Source of the DNA: Maritalea sp049801075
GTDB lineage: Bacteria; Pseudomonadota; Alphaproteobacteria; Rhizobiales; Devosiaceae
Assembly: GCF_049801075.1 (NCBI RefSeq)
Contig: NZ_JBNAGG010000005.1
Span: 1-64,000 of the forward strand
DNA length: 64,000 nucleotides
Reading direction: 5' to 3'
Shown: positions 35,835 through 45,607 of the stretch, piece after piece
How positions within the stretch are numbered: position 1 is the first letter of the stretch
How the letters are laid out: the number at the start of each line of letters is the position of its first letter
Program-made: the position numbers and the translations under genes
The notes under the pieces: generated by a model
Database searches by the model: none
The model's input: only the letters and a program-made list of their open reading frames with translations
What the model was told of the DNA's origin: nothing

Positions 35835-37665
35835 TGGGCGGATCGAACCGGAAGGTGGGCATTGCATCGCTATCTTCGGCCTCCCGAACTAAAATTGGAG
35901 AACTCTGAACTGACGGATCAAGTAAAGTGTCGCAGAGCGCATTAAGTAGTTGCGCTGCCCGCTTGCGGCATGCGGCTTCGCTCATCAGAATTGCCGACGT
36001 GATTTCTTGTGTGGGGGCGTAGGACTTCCTATCTTCCAAGAAAGCAGAAAGCTCTGCCACATTACCGATTGTCTCGCCACTGGCTTCAGCTATCCGGGGT
36101 AAAACCTGAGCAATGTTCGCTTCCGCGATCCACGTGACAACGTGTTCTATTTTCCAATCGTTTGGCCATATGATTGCCGCCCTAGGCGATGGATCAGCCG
36201 CGTTCAGTTCCGCTAGATACTCCTTACCGGCTTGATCTCCGTCAACAAGGATTGAGCAATGACGATGGACCTGTCTAACCACATCGTGCGTCTCAGCGAT
36301 CTTTGCGTCGTCTGTGGGCACAACCCCAACAAACGTCGAAAACCTCGATTGTTCGTCTTCAGGCGAATCCCAACTTTGCCTAAGCTCCAAAGCAGTTTGG
36401 AGCGCCTCTAACCAAGCGACATCACTGATACCCTCTGGGATCAAAACACGCTGATGCATCAACGCCGCAATCAACTTTTGTCGCCAAGCAAAAAAGAGGT
36501 GTTGCTTGTGATTGGTCGGACCAGCGGGTGTTGTCTTTGACAATGGCGAAACAGACATTTGTCCACCGTCATTATCAACAAAGTAAGTTGCTTCGACAGG
36601 GAACATCGCCGCGACAAGTGGTGAGTGTGTAGTGACAATAGTCTGATCGCAGAGCGCGTTTAGCCGGTTGACTAGCCGCTTTTGTTGAGAAGGTTGAATG
36701 TGTAGTTCAGGCTCCTCAACCGCAAGGACGAATGACTTATTCGCATCTGCTCTGGCTTTTCCGAATTGCATCAGCAATAGAAGACTTTGCAATGAAGTCA
36801 GACCAGTTCCCTGCCGGGCGGAAGGGAGGGTTGGGCCGTCGCCGTGCGCAAAGTGAGGCACAACACTTTCAAGAACTGAGTTGCTGTCTGTCCCTGTAAT
36901 CCGAAGCTGAAGCCTTGGTGATGAAGGCATGAGCTTTCCAAGTTCATCATTGGCCTGCTCTACAATTGCCGTGAGGCCATCTTGTTCTTCTAGTCGCTGG
37001 CCTGCTCCCGGTTCCCAAAGACGTTCCCGTGCATCGCGAATTGCAGTCGCAGGTAAACCACCTAATGTCGCTACGAGACGCCGAAAAAGCTCTGACGTAA
37101 ACGAAATCCACTTGTCCCATGTGCGGGACGCCGGAACCATGAAGAATCCAAGTTCTTGAAGCGTCTTTGATGAAATCAGAGTGTAGTTTGTGTCTTCATG
37201 GAACGGATCACTAAGGGTTGCTTCATCATCCACAAAAAATCTGATGGTTTCGGCTTCGAGTTCGTGGATGTCAAATCGGGCCGCGAATGCAATCTGAACA
37301 CTAAGATCTGTGTGTTCCTCATCCGCCGATGCGGCCAGCTCACCTGTGCTTGGGTTGAGCCACTTTTCAACCCCTCCGTGGCCCATCGCAAACCAAGAGG
37401 GACTATGCTGCGGATCGTTCTCCGGAAAACCTGAGACGGTCGCAATAATTAGGATCCGCGATGTTTCGATGGGACGACTTTGGTGAAAGTCATGTTCCGT
37501 CAAGCGCCGAACCAAACGATCCCGCCCAAGCAGCAGAGCAAGTGCCTCGACAATTGTTGTTTTGCCGCTATTATTTGAGCCAACAAGAACGGAGTGTTTC
37601 CCAAAAGTAAAATCTGCTTTTTGCACCCCACGCAGGCCCGAAATCTTGAGACGATGGATATGCAT
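35824..37665 (-). CDS. gajA: OLD-family ATPase/TOPRIM nuclease, GajA-like
   Basis: 613 residues from ATG 37665 (a TTG one codon upstream is less likely). The N-terminal ABC-type ATPase has Walker A GSNNSGKTT (29-37) and, after an insertion, the EEPELHIQPSQQ signature/Walker B region. The C-terminal TOPRIM domain has the acidic residue in LIPEGISDVAWL (about 410) and DGDQAG (about 473), the metal-binding set of OLD nucleases. An OLD protein directly before a UvrD-like helicase is the class 2 OLD or Gabija arrangement, which cuts phage DNA when nucleotides are depleted. Confidence 0.86.
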   Translation of the reverse strand: MHIHRLKISGLRGVQKADFTFGKHSVLVGSNNSGKTTIVEALALLLGRDRLVRRLTEHDFHQSRPIETSRILIIATVSGFPENDPQHSPSWFAMGHGGVEKWLNPSTGELAASADEEHTDLSVQIAFAARFDIHELEAETIRFFVDDEATLSDPFHEDTNYTLISSKTLQELGFFMVPASRTWDKWISFTSELFRRLVATLGGLPATAIRDARERLWEPGAGQRLEEQDGLTAIVEQANDELGKLMPSSPRLQLRITGTDSNSVLESVVPHFAHGDGPTLPSARQGTGLTSLQSLLLLMQFGKARADANKSFVLAVEEPELHIQPSQQKRLVNRLNALCDQTIVTTHSPLVAAMFPVEATYFVDNDGGQMSVSPLSKTTPAGPTNHKQHLFFAWRQKLIAALMHQRVLIPEGISDVAWLEALQTALELRQSWDSPEDEQSRFSTFVGVVPTDDAKIAETHDVVRQVHRHCSILVDGDQAGKEYLAELNAADPSPRAAIIWPNDWKIEHVVTWIAEANIAQVLPRIAEASGETIGNVAELSAFLEDRKSYAPTQEITSAILMSEAACRKRAAQLLNALCDTLLDPSVQSSPILVREAEDSDAMPTFRFDPPNDV

Positions 37666-37668
37666 CAA

Positions 37669-38248
37669 ATATTCCCGTATTGGTCAAGGTTAGAAATCTG
37701 GTGACTAGTATTTGGCGATCTTATATCGATGTGCATCGGTTGGAAATGCGATCCGCACTTAAAACTACCATTATGCAACAATCTCGAAGGGCGAAGCGTC
37801 AATTCAGGTAATGGAGATTTCCATAACGGTGTGATTTCATATTATGCAGCTAGCCAAAGCTTGCCTTGTCCGCATAACTCGCGTTGATGCCATTTGTCGC
37901 GAAGGTCCGCTCCGCGTACTTGGTGGGTACTGGCGACAAAGACATCCAACGGCAGCTTTCCGCCCTATTTACCAATTCGAAGTTCCTTGCAATGTATCAA
38001 GATGTTTGCATCGTCTGCCCCTTCTTCCAAACAGTCACCAGACTCTACGCCGAGGGCTCCGACGAGTTCAACATGCAATGTGATGTGCTAGCCATTCTTG
38101 CTCTTTATTTGGCCCCTTTTTAGAGACCTTGAAGTGTCATTTCCGTAAAACATTAAATAATGGAAACCACTCGCAGTGCGCAAATCAACGCTTTACTAAT
38201 GCACTGAATGTTTGCTGAGACAATTTAAATTGAAACTTGGTAATCTTT
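37669..38248. other. 580-bp gap between defence cassette and CitE-like gene
   Basis: Upstream region of the Gabija-like operon, so it should hold its promoter. Overlapping frames around 37844-38123 give open stretches of up to 79 codons (one reads FVAKVRSAYLVGTGDKDIQRQ), but none has a good RBS or a family I recognise. I treat them as a possible gene scrap. No terminator stem was found behind the CitE-like gene. Confidence 0.35.
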
Positions 38249-39100
38249 TCATATCAAATCGTGATTGGCAGTAGCCAATATCTTGCGCGCGCGCTCAAGC
38301 ACGGGTGCGTCAACCATTTTGCCTTCAAAAACAAATGCGCCACTCGTGATATTTTTGCTCCCCGCAATTAGACGCTTTGCCCAAGCAACATCTTCGCTTG
38401 TGGGCGAAAATCCTTTATTGAGCGCGGTAACAGCATTTGGGTGGACACAGGTGGCCCCATCAAAGCCATGAGATTTGGCTTCGGCAGCGGCAGCTTCTAT
38501 CGAGCAAACATCGTTGTAGTCAGTTACGCTGCGGAACAGACCAAATGACATTTTTCCGTTCGCCTTGGCAGCATAGTGTAAGAGCAACTTGGGATATTTC
38601 AAAGTGCCGGGCACTGGATCAGCGCCAATTGATGTGGCGAAGTCCTCACTACCTAGAGCCAAACCCAATATACGATCAGATTTAGCAATTTCGTTGGCCG
38701 AGATTAAGCTTTCAGCATCTTCGATCAAACCAATAATACTCGTTGACACCTTCGCATTACCCCGCTCAAGCGCACCCAAAGTCTTTTCAACTCGACTCAA
38801 ACTTCTGATGCTAATTTTGGGCAAAAAAAGCGCGGTCGCATTTGCGGCGATTGCGCTATTTAAATCGAGCTCCAGATTGGCTTCGTCGGCATTAATCCTC
38901 ACAAAAACTGGCGCGTTTAACTGCCCGGCACTTTTTACGGCTGCATCAAGATTTTCTCTCGCAAATGCCTTGTGTTCAGGCAATACAGAATCTTCTAAGT
39001 CCAAAACCACAGCATCAGCACCGCGCAAATGCGCCTTAGCGACAAAATTCTCATTATTTGCAGGCACATATAGCATTGAACGGAGGCGCATTCTGTTCAC
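38249..39100 (-). CDS. CitE-like HpcH/HpaI-family CoA-ester lyase
   Basis: 283 residues from GTG 39100; ATG 39091 is an equal alternative. The TIM-barrel pattern is that of the CitE/malyl-CoA lyase family: RSMLYVPANNENF, ADAVVLDLEDSV with the metal-binding acidic residues, VFVRINA, LGLALGSEDFATSIG and GFDGATCVHPNAV. These enzymes split or form 3-hydroxyacyl-CoA esters such as malyl-, citramalyl- or methylmalyl-CoA. It directly follows a class III CoA-transferase gene, which could make its CoA substrate. It is the last gene of the ten-gene operon. Confidence 0.88.
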   Translation of the reverse strand: MNRMRLRSMLYVPANNENFVAKAHLRGADAVVLDLEDSVLPEHKAFARENLDAAVKSAGQLNAPVFVRINADEANLELDLNSAIAANATALFLPKISIRSLSRVEKTLGALERGNAKVSTSIIGLIEDAESLISANEIAKSDRILGLALGSEDFATSIGADPVPGTLKYPKLLLHYAAKANGKMSFGLFRSVTDYNDVCSIEAAAAEAKSHGFDGATCVHPNAVTALNKGFSPTSEDVAWAKRLIAGSKNITSGAFVFEGKMVDAPVLERARKILATANHDLI

Positions 39101-40309
39101 CTATTCCACAGACAAAGCGTCAGCAATAACGTCACTCGATAGACCCAATTCAGCCAGAATAATTTGCCCATCCGCGCCCAAATCAGGCGCAGCGCGGTAA
39201 AAATTCCCAGGGGTTTCGGAAAGGCGCGGCAAGATATTATGCATGGGCATAAAGCCATGCTCAGCGTCTTCAAGCTTCGTGAAAACTTCACGCTGATTGA
39301 AATGCGGGTCGTAATTGGCGTCGGCGATCGAGTAAATCGGCCCAACGGTCGCCCCCGCATTCCGCATGATTTTCAAAGCTTCATCGCTATTGTGCGCCGC
39401 AAACCAACCACCAATGGCAGCATCTACCAAAGAGCGGTTTTCGATGCGTGCCGAGTTTGTTTTGAAACGCGGATCCTCATTCATATCTTCGCGACCGATA
39501 ATGTTGAAAATCCGTGCGGCAACACTTTGCGTTGAACCAGACAAGGCCAAATGCTTACCGTCCTTGCATTGATAAACATTGCGCGGACATGAAGTATGAG
39601 AAGCCGAGCCAAACCGCTCTTTCACCTGCCCCGTATGCTGGAAAATCGCAGCTTCCGGCCCAAGCACAGAAAAGATCGGTTCCAGCAAAGAAAGGTCAAT
39701 CACCTGACCTTTGCTCGTGCCCTTCTCACGCGCCAAAAGTGCCGTTGCAGTCGCCGAGGCGCCATAAATACCAGCAATCATATCTGCCAGCGCAAGTGGC
39801 GGCAAAACCGGCTCACGATCAGGAAATCCGGTACGATAAGCGTAACCCGACATGGCCTCAACTATGGTGCCGAACCCCGGCATTTGCGCATATGGGCCGG
39901 TTTGGCCAAACCCAGAAACCCGCACTAAAATTAAATTTGGATTACGCTCGCGTAACTTTTGAGGACCCAAACCCATTTTTTCAAGTGTGCCCGGCCGATA
40001 GTTCTCAATAAGAACATCCGCACCCTCAATCATTTTCAAAAGTACGTCCATTGCGGGTTTACGCCGCAAATTGAGCACGATTGAACGCTTGTTGCGGCCA
40101 TAAACTTTCCAATAAAAAGATACATCATTCTCTTTCCACGCCCGCAGCGGGTCACCTGTCGGCGGCTCAACTTTGATGACGTCCGCGCCGAAATCTCCCA
40201 ACTGCAAAGAAAGCATGTTCCCGGCGACAAGACGCGACAAATCGATAACCTTTATGCCCTTCAAGGGGCCTGGTGCATCAGGCGTGAACTTTCGGGATTG
40301 TTTTGTCAA
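39101..40309 (-). CDS. class III (CaiB/BaiF) CoA-transferase
   Basis: About 402 residues from TTG 40309, chosen because it overlaps the ribokinase stop by only 3-4 nt (a start at 40369 would overlap by 64 nt). The pattern matches class III CoA-transferases: GIKVIDLSRLVAGNMLSLQLGDFGADVIKVE, the Asp of LPPLALADMIAGIYGA that forms the mixed anhydride, and the C-terminal GPIYSIADA region. It should move CoA between acids. With the CitE-like lyase behind it, activation and then cleavage of a hydroxy- or dicarboxylic acid is likely; the acid is unknown. Confidence 0.88.
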   Translation of the reverse strand: MTKQSRKFTPDAPGPLKGIKVIDLSRLVAGNMLSLQLGDFGADVIKVEPPTGDPLRAWKENDVSFYWKVYGRNKRSIVLNLRRKPAMDVLLKMIEGADVLIENYRPGTLEKMGLGPQKLRERNPNLILVRVSGFGQTGPYAQMPGFGTIVEAMSGYAYRTGFPDREPVLPPLALADMIAGIYGASATATALLAREKGTSKGQVIDLSLLEPIFSVLGPEAAIFQHTGQVKERFGSASHTSCPRNVYQCKDGKHLALSGSTQSVAARIFNIIGREDMNEDPRFKTNSARIENRSLVDAAIGGWFAAHNSDEALKIMRNAGATVGPIYSIADANYDPHFNQREVFTKLEDAEHGFMPMHNILPRLSETPGNFYRAAPDLGADGQIILAELGLSSDVIADALSVE

Positions 40310-41214
40310 TTTATTGTTTCCAGTTCGACCAGTGTTGGCATTCCTGTCTGCGCGCCTAGGCGTGTGCATGCGACGCCCCCCGCTTTACACGCCTTGTGAA
40401 GTGCAACTTTCAGGTCAGTTTTCTGCGCCAGCAGCGCTGCCAAAGCGCCCACAAATGTGTCGCCTGCCCCGGTCGTATCGACCACGTTTATTTTGGGCGA
40501 CGCCGCACCAATCATCTCGCCATTCGGCAAAAAGCATTTTGCGCCATCGGGCCCTAACGTAAGGATCAATGTGAGATCAAACCGCTGAGCAAGCGTGCCA
40601 ACTTCTTCATTCAAATCCATAATGTCCTGAAGTTCTTTCGCTTCATGTTCATTGACAACCAGAAATTGAATTTGCTCAAGAACAGCTTCAAGCTGCTCGC
40701 TTTGAATCTGCGGTACTGGCGCAAGGTTGAGCATAACTTGACCGGCTTTATTGGCATCGCGAAAACGCTCTATCGCAGCTGCTGTTTCTTCAAATGCAAT
40801 TTCCCCCTGGCAAAGGAAAATGTCAGAATTTGTGAGCACTCCATCTGCCAACGCATCAGCGCGCACCAAATCATTCGCACCACCAATCAAAGTGATGGCG
40901 TTCTCGCCTTCGCTGTCGAGCGAAATCATCGCCACGCCTGATGTGCCCTCATGTTGCGAGACGCCCGATGCGTCAACACTGTTGTCTGCAAAATTGCGTA
41001 ACACATCTTCAGCATATTCATCATTTCCAACCGCGCCAATCATCAAGATTGGCAAACTGGCTCCGGCAACCCGCGCTGCCGCAACAGCTTGGTTCGCGCC
41101 TTTGCCGCCAAACGTTACCGCTTCTAGCTCGCCTTTAATCGTTTGGCCGGGACGCGCCGTTTGGTGAACGCGGATGACTTGATCTACATTAATTGAGCCA
41201 AAAACACTGAGCAT
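40306..41214 (-). CDS. rbsK: ribokinase / PfkB-family sugar kinase
   Basis: 302 residues. PfkB features: FGSINVDQVI at the start, GGKGANQAVAAAR (36-48), SGVAMISLDSEGENAI and the catalytic DTTGAGDTFVGAL (about 245-257). This matches ribokinase, which makes ribose-5-phosphate from ribose and ATP. In an operon with two ADP-ribosylglycohydrolase-family genes and a sugar importer, ribose freed from a riboside is the natural substrate; the symbol is by family. Confidence 0.85.
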   Translation of the reverse strand: MLSVFGSINVDQVIRVHQTARPGQTIKGELEAVTFGGKGANQAVAAARVAGASLPILMIGAVGNDEYAEDVLRNFADNSVDASGVSQHEGTSGVAMISLDSEGENAITLIGGANDLVRADALADGVLTNSDIFLCQGEIAFEETAAAIERFRDANKAGQVMLNLAPVPQIQSEQLEAVLEQIQFLVVNEHEAKELQDIMDLNEEVGTLAQRFDLTLILTLGPDGAKCFLPNGEMIGAASPKINVVDTTGAGDTFVGALAALLAQKTDLKVALHKACKAGGVACTRLGAQTGMPTLVELETIN

Positions 41215-42278
41215 TAGGCAATCCTTTGCCCGCTTTCAGCATTGAAAAGAAGCGCCTTATTTGCCTGTGGCATAATATGGATTTGGTCTCCTTCATTAAG
41301 CGCATCCTTTTGGTGCGCAACAACGGAAATTTCGATCTGCCCGACCTTAACGGAAAGTTCTTGCTCCTCTCCAGTTGGTTCCACCAGAATGACTTCACCA
41401 GCCAAACCAGCATTTGAAGTTTCGATATGCTGCGGTCGAATGCCGTAAGTGACCGCACTACCGGCCACTAGTCCGCTTGGCGTGGCCAATGGCAATCGCG
41501 TACCATCCGCCAATTCAACTTCGATCGCATCTGGCCCAAGGCTAATAGCATCTAAGAGGTTGATTTCTGGGGTGCCGATAAACCCAGCTACAAATGTATC
41601 AGTTGGGTTTTGATAGACTTCAAGCGGCTTACCAACCTGCACGATCTTTCCGCCGTTCAAAACAACAATACGGTCAGCAAGTGTCATGGCTTCGGTTTGA
41701 TCGTGTGTCACATAGACCATGGTACGCTGAAGCCGCTGGTGTAGCTTTTTGATCTCACCCCGCATTTTAACCCGTAACTTCGCATCAAGGTTCGACAAAG
41801 GTTCGTCAAACAAAAACGCTTGTGGATCGCGCACAATGGCTCGGCCCATGGCCACGCGCTGGCGTTGCCCGCCAGATAGCTCGCGCGGCAAACGATCAAG
41901 CAGTTGATCCAGCCCCAAAATTTCAGCCGCTAAATTCACACGTTTGGTGATTTCAACCTTGGGTATGCCAGCAAGTTTCAGCGCAAAGCTCATGTTGTCG
42001 GCAACTTTCATATGCGGATAAAGCGCATATGATTGAAACACCATGGCAAGATCGCGCTGCTTGGCGGGCAACATATTCACAACCTTGCCGCCAATTGAAA
42101 CAGAACCGCCGGTAATGTCTTCCAGCCCTGCGATCATGCGAAGCAATGTTGATTTGCCACAACCGGACGGGCCAACAAGCACAATGAATTCGCCCTCTTC
42201 AATTTCAAGTGAAATGTTATGCAGAACGTCAACCACGCCATAGCGCTTTTGAACATTTTGTAAGCTGATACTTGCCAT
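41214..42278 (-). CDS. ABC importer ATPase (MalK/UgpC type)
   Basis: 354 residues. Walker A GPSGCGKST (37-45), signature LSGGQRQRV (about 135), Walker B LFDEPLSNLDAKLR (about 158), then a C-terminal OB-type regulatory domain (YGIRPQHIE). This is the MalK/UgpC type that often serves several sugar importers. Its start overlaps the stop region of nothing upstream: it lies 11 bp behind the larger ADP-ribosylglycohydrolase-family gene, and the ribokinase begins at its last base. It should drive the two LplB/LplC-like permeases in this operon. Confidence 0.93.
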   Translation of the reverse strand: MASISLQNVQKRYGVVDVLHNISLEIEEGEFIVLVGPSGCGKSTLLRMIAGLEDITGGSVSIGGKVVNMLPAKQRDLAMVFQSYALYPHMKVADNMSFALKLAGIPKVEITKRVNLAAEILGLDQLLDRLPRELSGGQRQRVAMGRAIVRDPQAFLFDEPLSNLDAKLRVKMRGEIKKLHQRLQRTMVYVTHDQTEAMTLADRIVVLNGGKIVQVGKPLEVYQNPTDTFVAGFIGTPEINLLDAISLGPDAIEVELADGTRLPLATPSGLVAGSAVTYGIRPQHIETSNAGLAGEVILVEPTGEEQELSVKVGQIEISVVAHQKDALNEGDQIHIMPQANKALLFNAESGQRIA

Positions 42279-42289
42279 GGTGTAGGTTC

Positions 42290-44386
42290 CTAATGCTCGT
42301 GAATTGAAAACGCGCCGATGGAGATGCGCCCTGCACTTTTAAGACGGACACCAGATTGGCCATAGGCGAAGCTATCGTCTTTCGCCTCAAGCAATTGTTT
42401 GCCATCCACGCTGAGCGAAATTTTGTCGCCAATCACATCCACTTCCACCTGGTAGCTCTTACCGAATTCCACCGGGAAGTTGGTTTCAGCGAGTACAGTG
42501 GTGCCAAAATCTTCTTTCAAGATGACCGCTTTGCCATTTTCAAAACCAGCAGCATAAAAGCGGCTAGTGCCTTGGGCACGAACGCTCAAAAGATGTGATT
42601 TGCCAGATTGAGGACGCATATTGGCGCTTGTTTTGGCATCTCGGGCATAAAGGTGGCCTGTCCAGATATCCGCGTCAGAAGCGGTCAAACCCTCAATGCA
42701 ACCATCTTGAAGTGTCCAATAGCCACGGTTCCAAGTGAAGCGCGAAATCGCTTCCCATTCTTCCACTTCTTTAGCTGGCACAATGTTGGTTTTGCCAGCA
42801 CCAGAAACCTCAAAGTTTGCCAAATACACTTTGCCCAAAAACTTCTTCCGGCCAAAATACTCTATTTGCAAACCAATTTCGTCAGCCGCTTCATCGTCGA
42901 GTTCAGGCACAACAAATTCAATGCGTGTCCATTTTCCTGGTTCTGGCTGTTCCCATGCGCCGGTCTCTTCAATCCGCTCAGACATGGTTGCCCGCACATA
43001 TGGGGAAACCCGAAGGTGTTCATCGCCTTCCCAAGGCTCAAGCAAAATGTCAAAACTAACCTTCTGCCCCGCAGCAACGAGTGGCGAGAACATCGGGCGG
43101 TAACGCTCATCATCAAAATCTGATTTACGATAAAACGGCTTCCAGAAAACGCGACCTGCATGACCGCGTTCAAATCGATCTACTAAAATTTCAAGTGCAC
43201 CATTGCCATTTTCTGTTTCTTTGTCCGCCCATTTAAGCTCAAGCGTATTGATGCCTGCAGTGCGGAACCCGTGGGTTGCGCCATTTAGCGCAAAGTCAAA
43301 CCGCACACCACGACGCACCATATCATCAAGCCATACTTGCGGCACATCTTGGCCATCGAGCTGCAATGCAAGCACTGTGAGTTCCCGCGCAAACGTTGGA
43401 ATATCAACAATATTCAACGCGCCCGTTACACCGGAAGTCACGATCATATCATTGATGGGCTTACGATACTTATCCCATTGTGGCTGCACACCTTGCAAAG
43501 TGCCGATGATCGCACCTGCATTACCTGCGTTGCAGTCGGTGTCCCAACCCGCCATAGTTGCGATTTCGACAGTAAAGGGTAAATCACCCTGCCCGTAGAC
43601 CATGGCCATCGCTAAGACACCCGCGTTAGGAATGATATGGCAAACGCCCGGGTAGCGGTCATATCCAAAATCTGCGTGCAGCATTGCCAAGCAGGCACGC
43701 CAATCTTCCGGGGTGACTTTATGGAAATCGAGAACTGCGTTCACAACACGCGCATAAATTGATTTTTCATCGATCACCGAAAGACCAACATCAAATAAGG
43801 CTTCGACCGTTGTTTCGGTAAACGCAGCGGCGATCATTGCCGCAACAAAACGCGCGCCTTCAAGCCCCTCTCCGTCATGGGCAACGCTTGCGGCCGCAGC
43901 AGACATTTCGGCAGCACGTTTAGGATTACCCGGGTTAACCCAGCCCCAACTATCGATGAAAATTTGCCCGCCAATTTGCTCGGCAATCGCGTGCCCATTT
44001 TGTTCAATTGAACCAGATTGCGGTGCAGGAATGCCCGCACGCAGGTTCAAATAAGCTGTGTGTTCGGTGGAGCGTCCATAGCCGCCCCACCAATACATTC
44101 CATGCCCTTCAGCTGCATAGTTTAGCCAAGTTTTAGCCACCTCTTGAGGCGTTGGGTGCAACTGATAGTCGCGCATCGCGCGTATAAAATAGACCGGGCC
44201 ATTGGTGTCATCATCGGCCGCAAAGTTTTTGAAGTCGCGCACATATTCGGTGATTTCACCATAAGTATCGCGCACACGCTCATAGCTCCAAATGGTCGGC
44301 TCAACCGGCGCGCCCAAACGCACGCCAATTGCCTTGCCTATAAAGCCAGAATAAATGCGGTGAATAATGTCGTTGCTATTTAGCAT
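42290..44386 (-). CDS. ADP-ribosylglycohydrolase-family protein with C-terminal beta domains
   Basis: 698 residues. The N-terminal 350 residues match the DraG/ARH helical fold: GKAIGVRLGAPVEP, DDDT (58-61) and GWDTDCNAGNAGAIIG (about 278-292), which carry the acidic residues for two Mg2+ ions. The C-terminal half is beta-rich, with a LamG- or 3-keto-disaccharide-hydrolase-like segment (GKSYQVEVDVIGDKISLSVDGKQ) at the end, which suggests binding of a carbohydrate. No signal peptide is seen. In a sugar-uptake operon a catabolic hydrolase of a riboside is likelier than a role in reversing protein modification; this is inference. Confidence 0.85.
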   Translation of the reverse strand: MLNSNDIIHRIYSGFIGKAIGVRLGAPVEPTIWSYERVRDTYGEITEYVRDFKNFAADDDTNGPVYFIRAMRDYQLHPTPQEVAKTWLNYAAEGHGMYWWGGYGRSTEHTAYLNLRAGIPAPQSGSIEQNGHAIAEQIGGQIFIDSWGWVNPGNPKRAAEMSAAAASVAHDGEGLEGARFVAAMIAAAFTETTVEALFDVGLSVIDEKSIYARVVNAVLDFHKVTPEDWRACLAMLHADFGYDRYPGVCHIIPNAGVLAMAMVYGQGDLPFTVEIATMAGWDTDCNAGNAGAIIGTLQGVQPQWDKYRKPINDMIVTSGVTGALNIVDIPTFARELTVLALQLDGQDVPQVWLDDMVRRGVRFDFALNGATHGFRTAGINTLELKWADKETENGNGALEILVDRFERGHAGRVFWKPFYRKSDFDDERYRPMFSPLVAAGQKVSFDILLEPWEGDEHLRVSPYVRATMSERIEETGAWEQPEPGKWTRIEFVVPELDDEAADEIGLQIEYFGRKKFLGKVYLANFEVSGAGKTNIVPAKEVEEWEAISRFTWNRGYWTLQDGCIEGLTASDADIWTGHLYARDAKTSANMRPQSGKSHLLSVRAQGTSRFYAAGFENGKAVILKEDFGTTVLAETNFPVEFGKSYQVEVDVIGDKISLSVDGKQLLEAKDDSFAYGQSGVRLKSAGRISIGAFSIHEH

Positions 44387-44407
44387 AGTGATCCTCGGTC
44401 GATTTAT

Positions 44408-45607
44408 TTAAGCGTCTTGAGACGCATTCACGATCAAGCTACGTGCCTCGGCAGCTTGTTTTTGGCGTTTTGTGTCGTCAGCTAAAATGTTTATGGCCGT
44501 TTCGGCAAAACGATCTGCTTCAGCAGCAAGATCAATATGATTGACCTCATCAATTTGTTCCGCTTCTGCCGCGTTGATAACGGACGTGCCATGCAGCGCA
44601 CCCAAAATTGCGCCAGCCATGACGCCGATAGAGTCTGCGTCCCGCCCGGAATTTATGCCTGCTTCAATTGTTTTTCTAAAATCGCCTTCGCAAACAATCG
44701 CGTATCCAAGCGCTAGCGGCAGCTCTTCAATCGACCAAAAGCGCGATGGCTGATAATTTGGTGTGGCGCGCCCTGCTTTCACCACCGTGTGGTCGAGATC
44801 ATCCCCCAAAGGTGAAAATTTGGCGATCACTTCATGGAACTTATCGGTGACTTCCACATGGTCCGCCCCTTTATCGCGCAGAATAATCGCAACCTCTGCA
44901 ATCGCTTCAATCGCGTCTTTCGTGCCGTCTTTTGCGAGTGCCACTGACGTCTCAACAATTTTGTCTACATTTGTACCTGGCATAAAGGCTTGAGCGATTG
45001 CGCCCGCCAACACGCCCGCAGCCTCCAAGCCATAGCTTTGTTGGTGGCCGGACGCGAACGCGATTGCTTCATCATATGCCGCTTCCGGGTTACAGGCATT
45101 CACAATTCCGATTGGCGCGATATACATCGCCGCACCGCAATTCACCATATTGCCAACGCCGCCCTGACGCGGATCACAAGATGACAATTGGTGCCGCTGA
45201 AAAATCCACTTTTCAGGATAGAATAAACGCTCAAGCACAGCGGTTTCGCGCTGCAATTCAGGCACATAGCGCGTCACCCATGCTATTTGCGTTACGAAAC
45301 CATCCGCCATGTCCCATGCATCAATATGGCGTTTGACTTCATTGTAAACTTCCATCAAACAAAGGGTCATCAGCGTGTCATCGGTCACAATGCCATTGCC
45401 ACGCACACGTCCCTTGCCGCCAGCCGGATCATTTTTTGTACGGTGCCAGGCGTGGTTCACACTATTCACCCAACCGTAGTCTCGGCGAATTTGTGCTGGC
45501 GATAGTTTTTCTACCGGTGCGCCCATGGCATCGCCTAACGCGACGCCATGAATTACCGCCTGGACCCGATTTTTAAAACTCGGGCCCGAAACGTTGGTTA
45601 GTTTCAT
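44408..45607 (-). CDS. ADP-ribosylglycohydrolase-family protein
   Basis: 399 residues from ATG 45607, chosen because ATG and the stop of the solute-binding protein gene overlap as ATGA. It has GVALGDAMGAPVEKL, TDDTLMT (75-81) and NSGRDADSIGVMAGAILGALHG (about 318-338), the two metal-binding motifs of the DraG/ARH family. It is distinct from the longer paralogue that follows 22 bp downstream. The pair may act on different linkages of one imported compound. It has no beta-domain tail. Confidence 0.87.
   Translation of the reverse strand: MKLTNVSGPSFKNRVQAVIHGVALGDAMGAPVEKLSPAQIRRDYGWVNSVNHAWHRTKNDPAGGKGRVRGNGIVTDDTLMTLCLMEVYNEVKRHIDAWDMADGFVTQIAWVTRYVPELQRETAVLERLFYPEKWIFQRHQLSSCDPRQGGVGNMVNCGAAMYIAPIGIVNACNPEAAYDEAIAFASGHQQSYGLEAAGVLAGAIAQAFMPGTNVDKIVETSVALAKDGTKDAIEAIAEVAIILRDKGADHVEVTDKFHEVIAKFSPLGDDLDHTVVKAGRATPNYQPSRFWSIEELPLALGYAIVCEGDFRKTIEAGINSGRDADSIGVMAGAILGALHGTSVINAAEAEQIDEVNHIDLAAEADRFAETAINILADDTKRQKQAAEARSLIVNASQDA

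Noticed and set aside
42290..45607. DraG-fold genes as a toxin-antitoxin or nitrogenase-control system.
   Set aside because: No ADP-ribosyltransferase or nif gene is near; both genes lie inside a sugar-uptake operon with a ribokinase.
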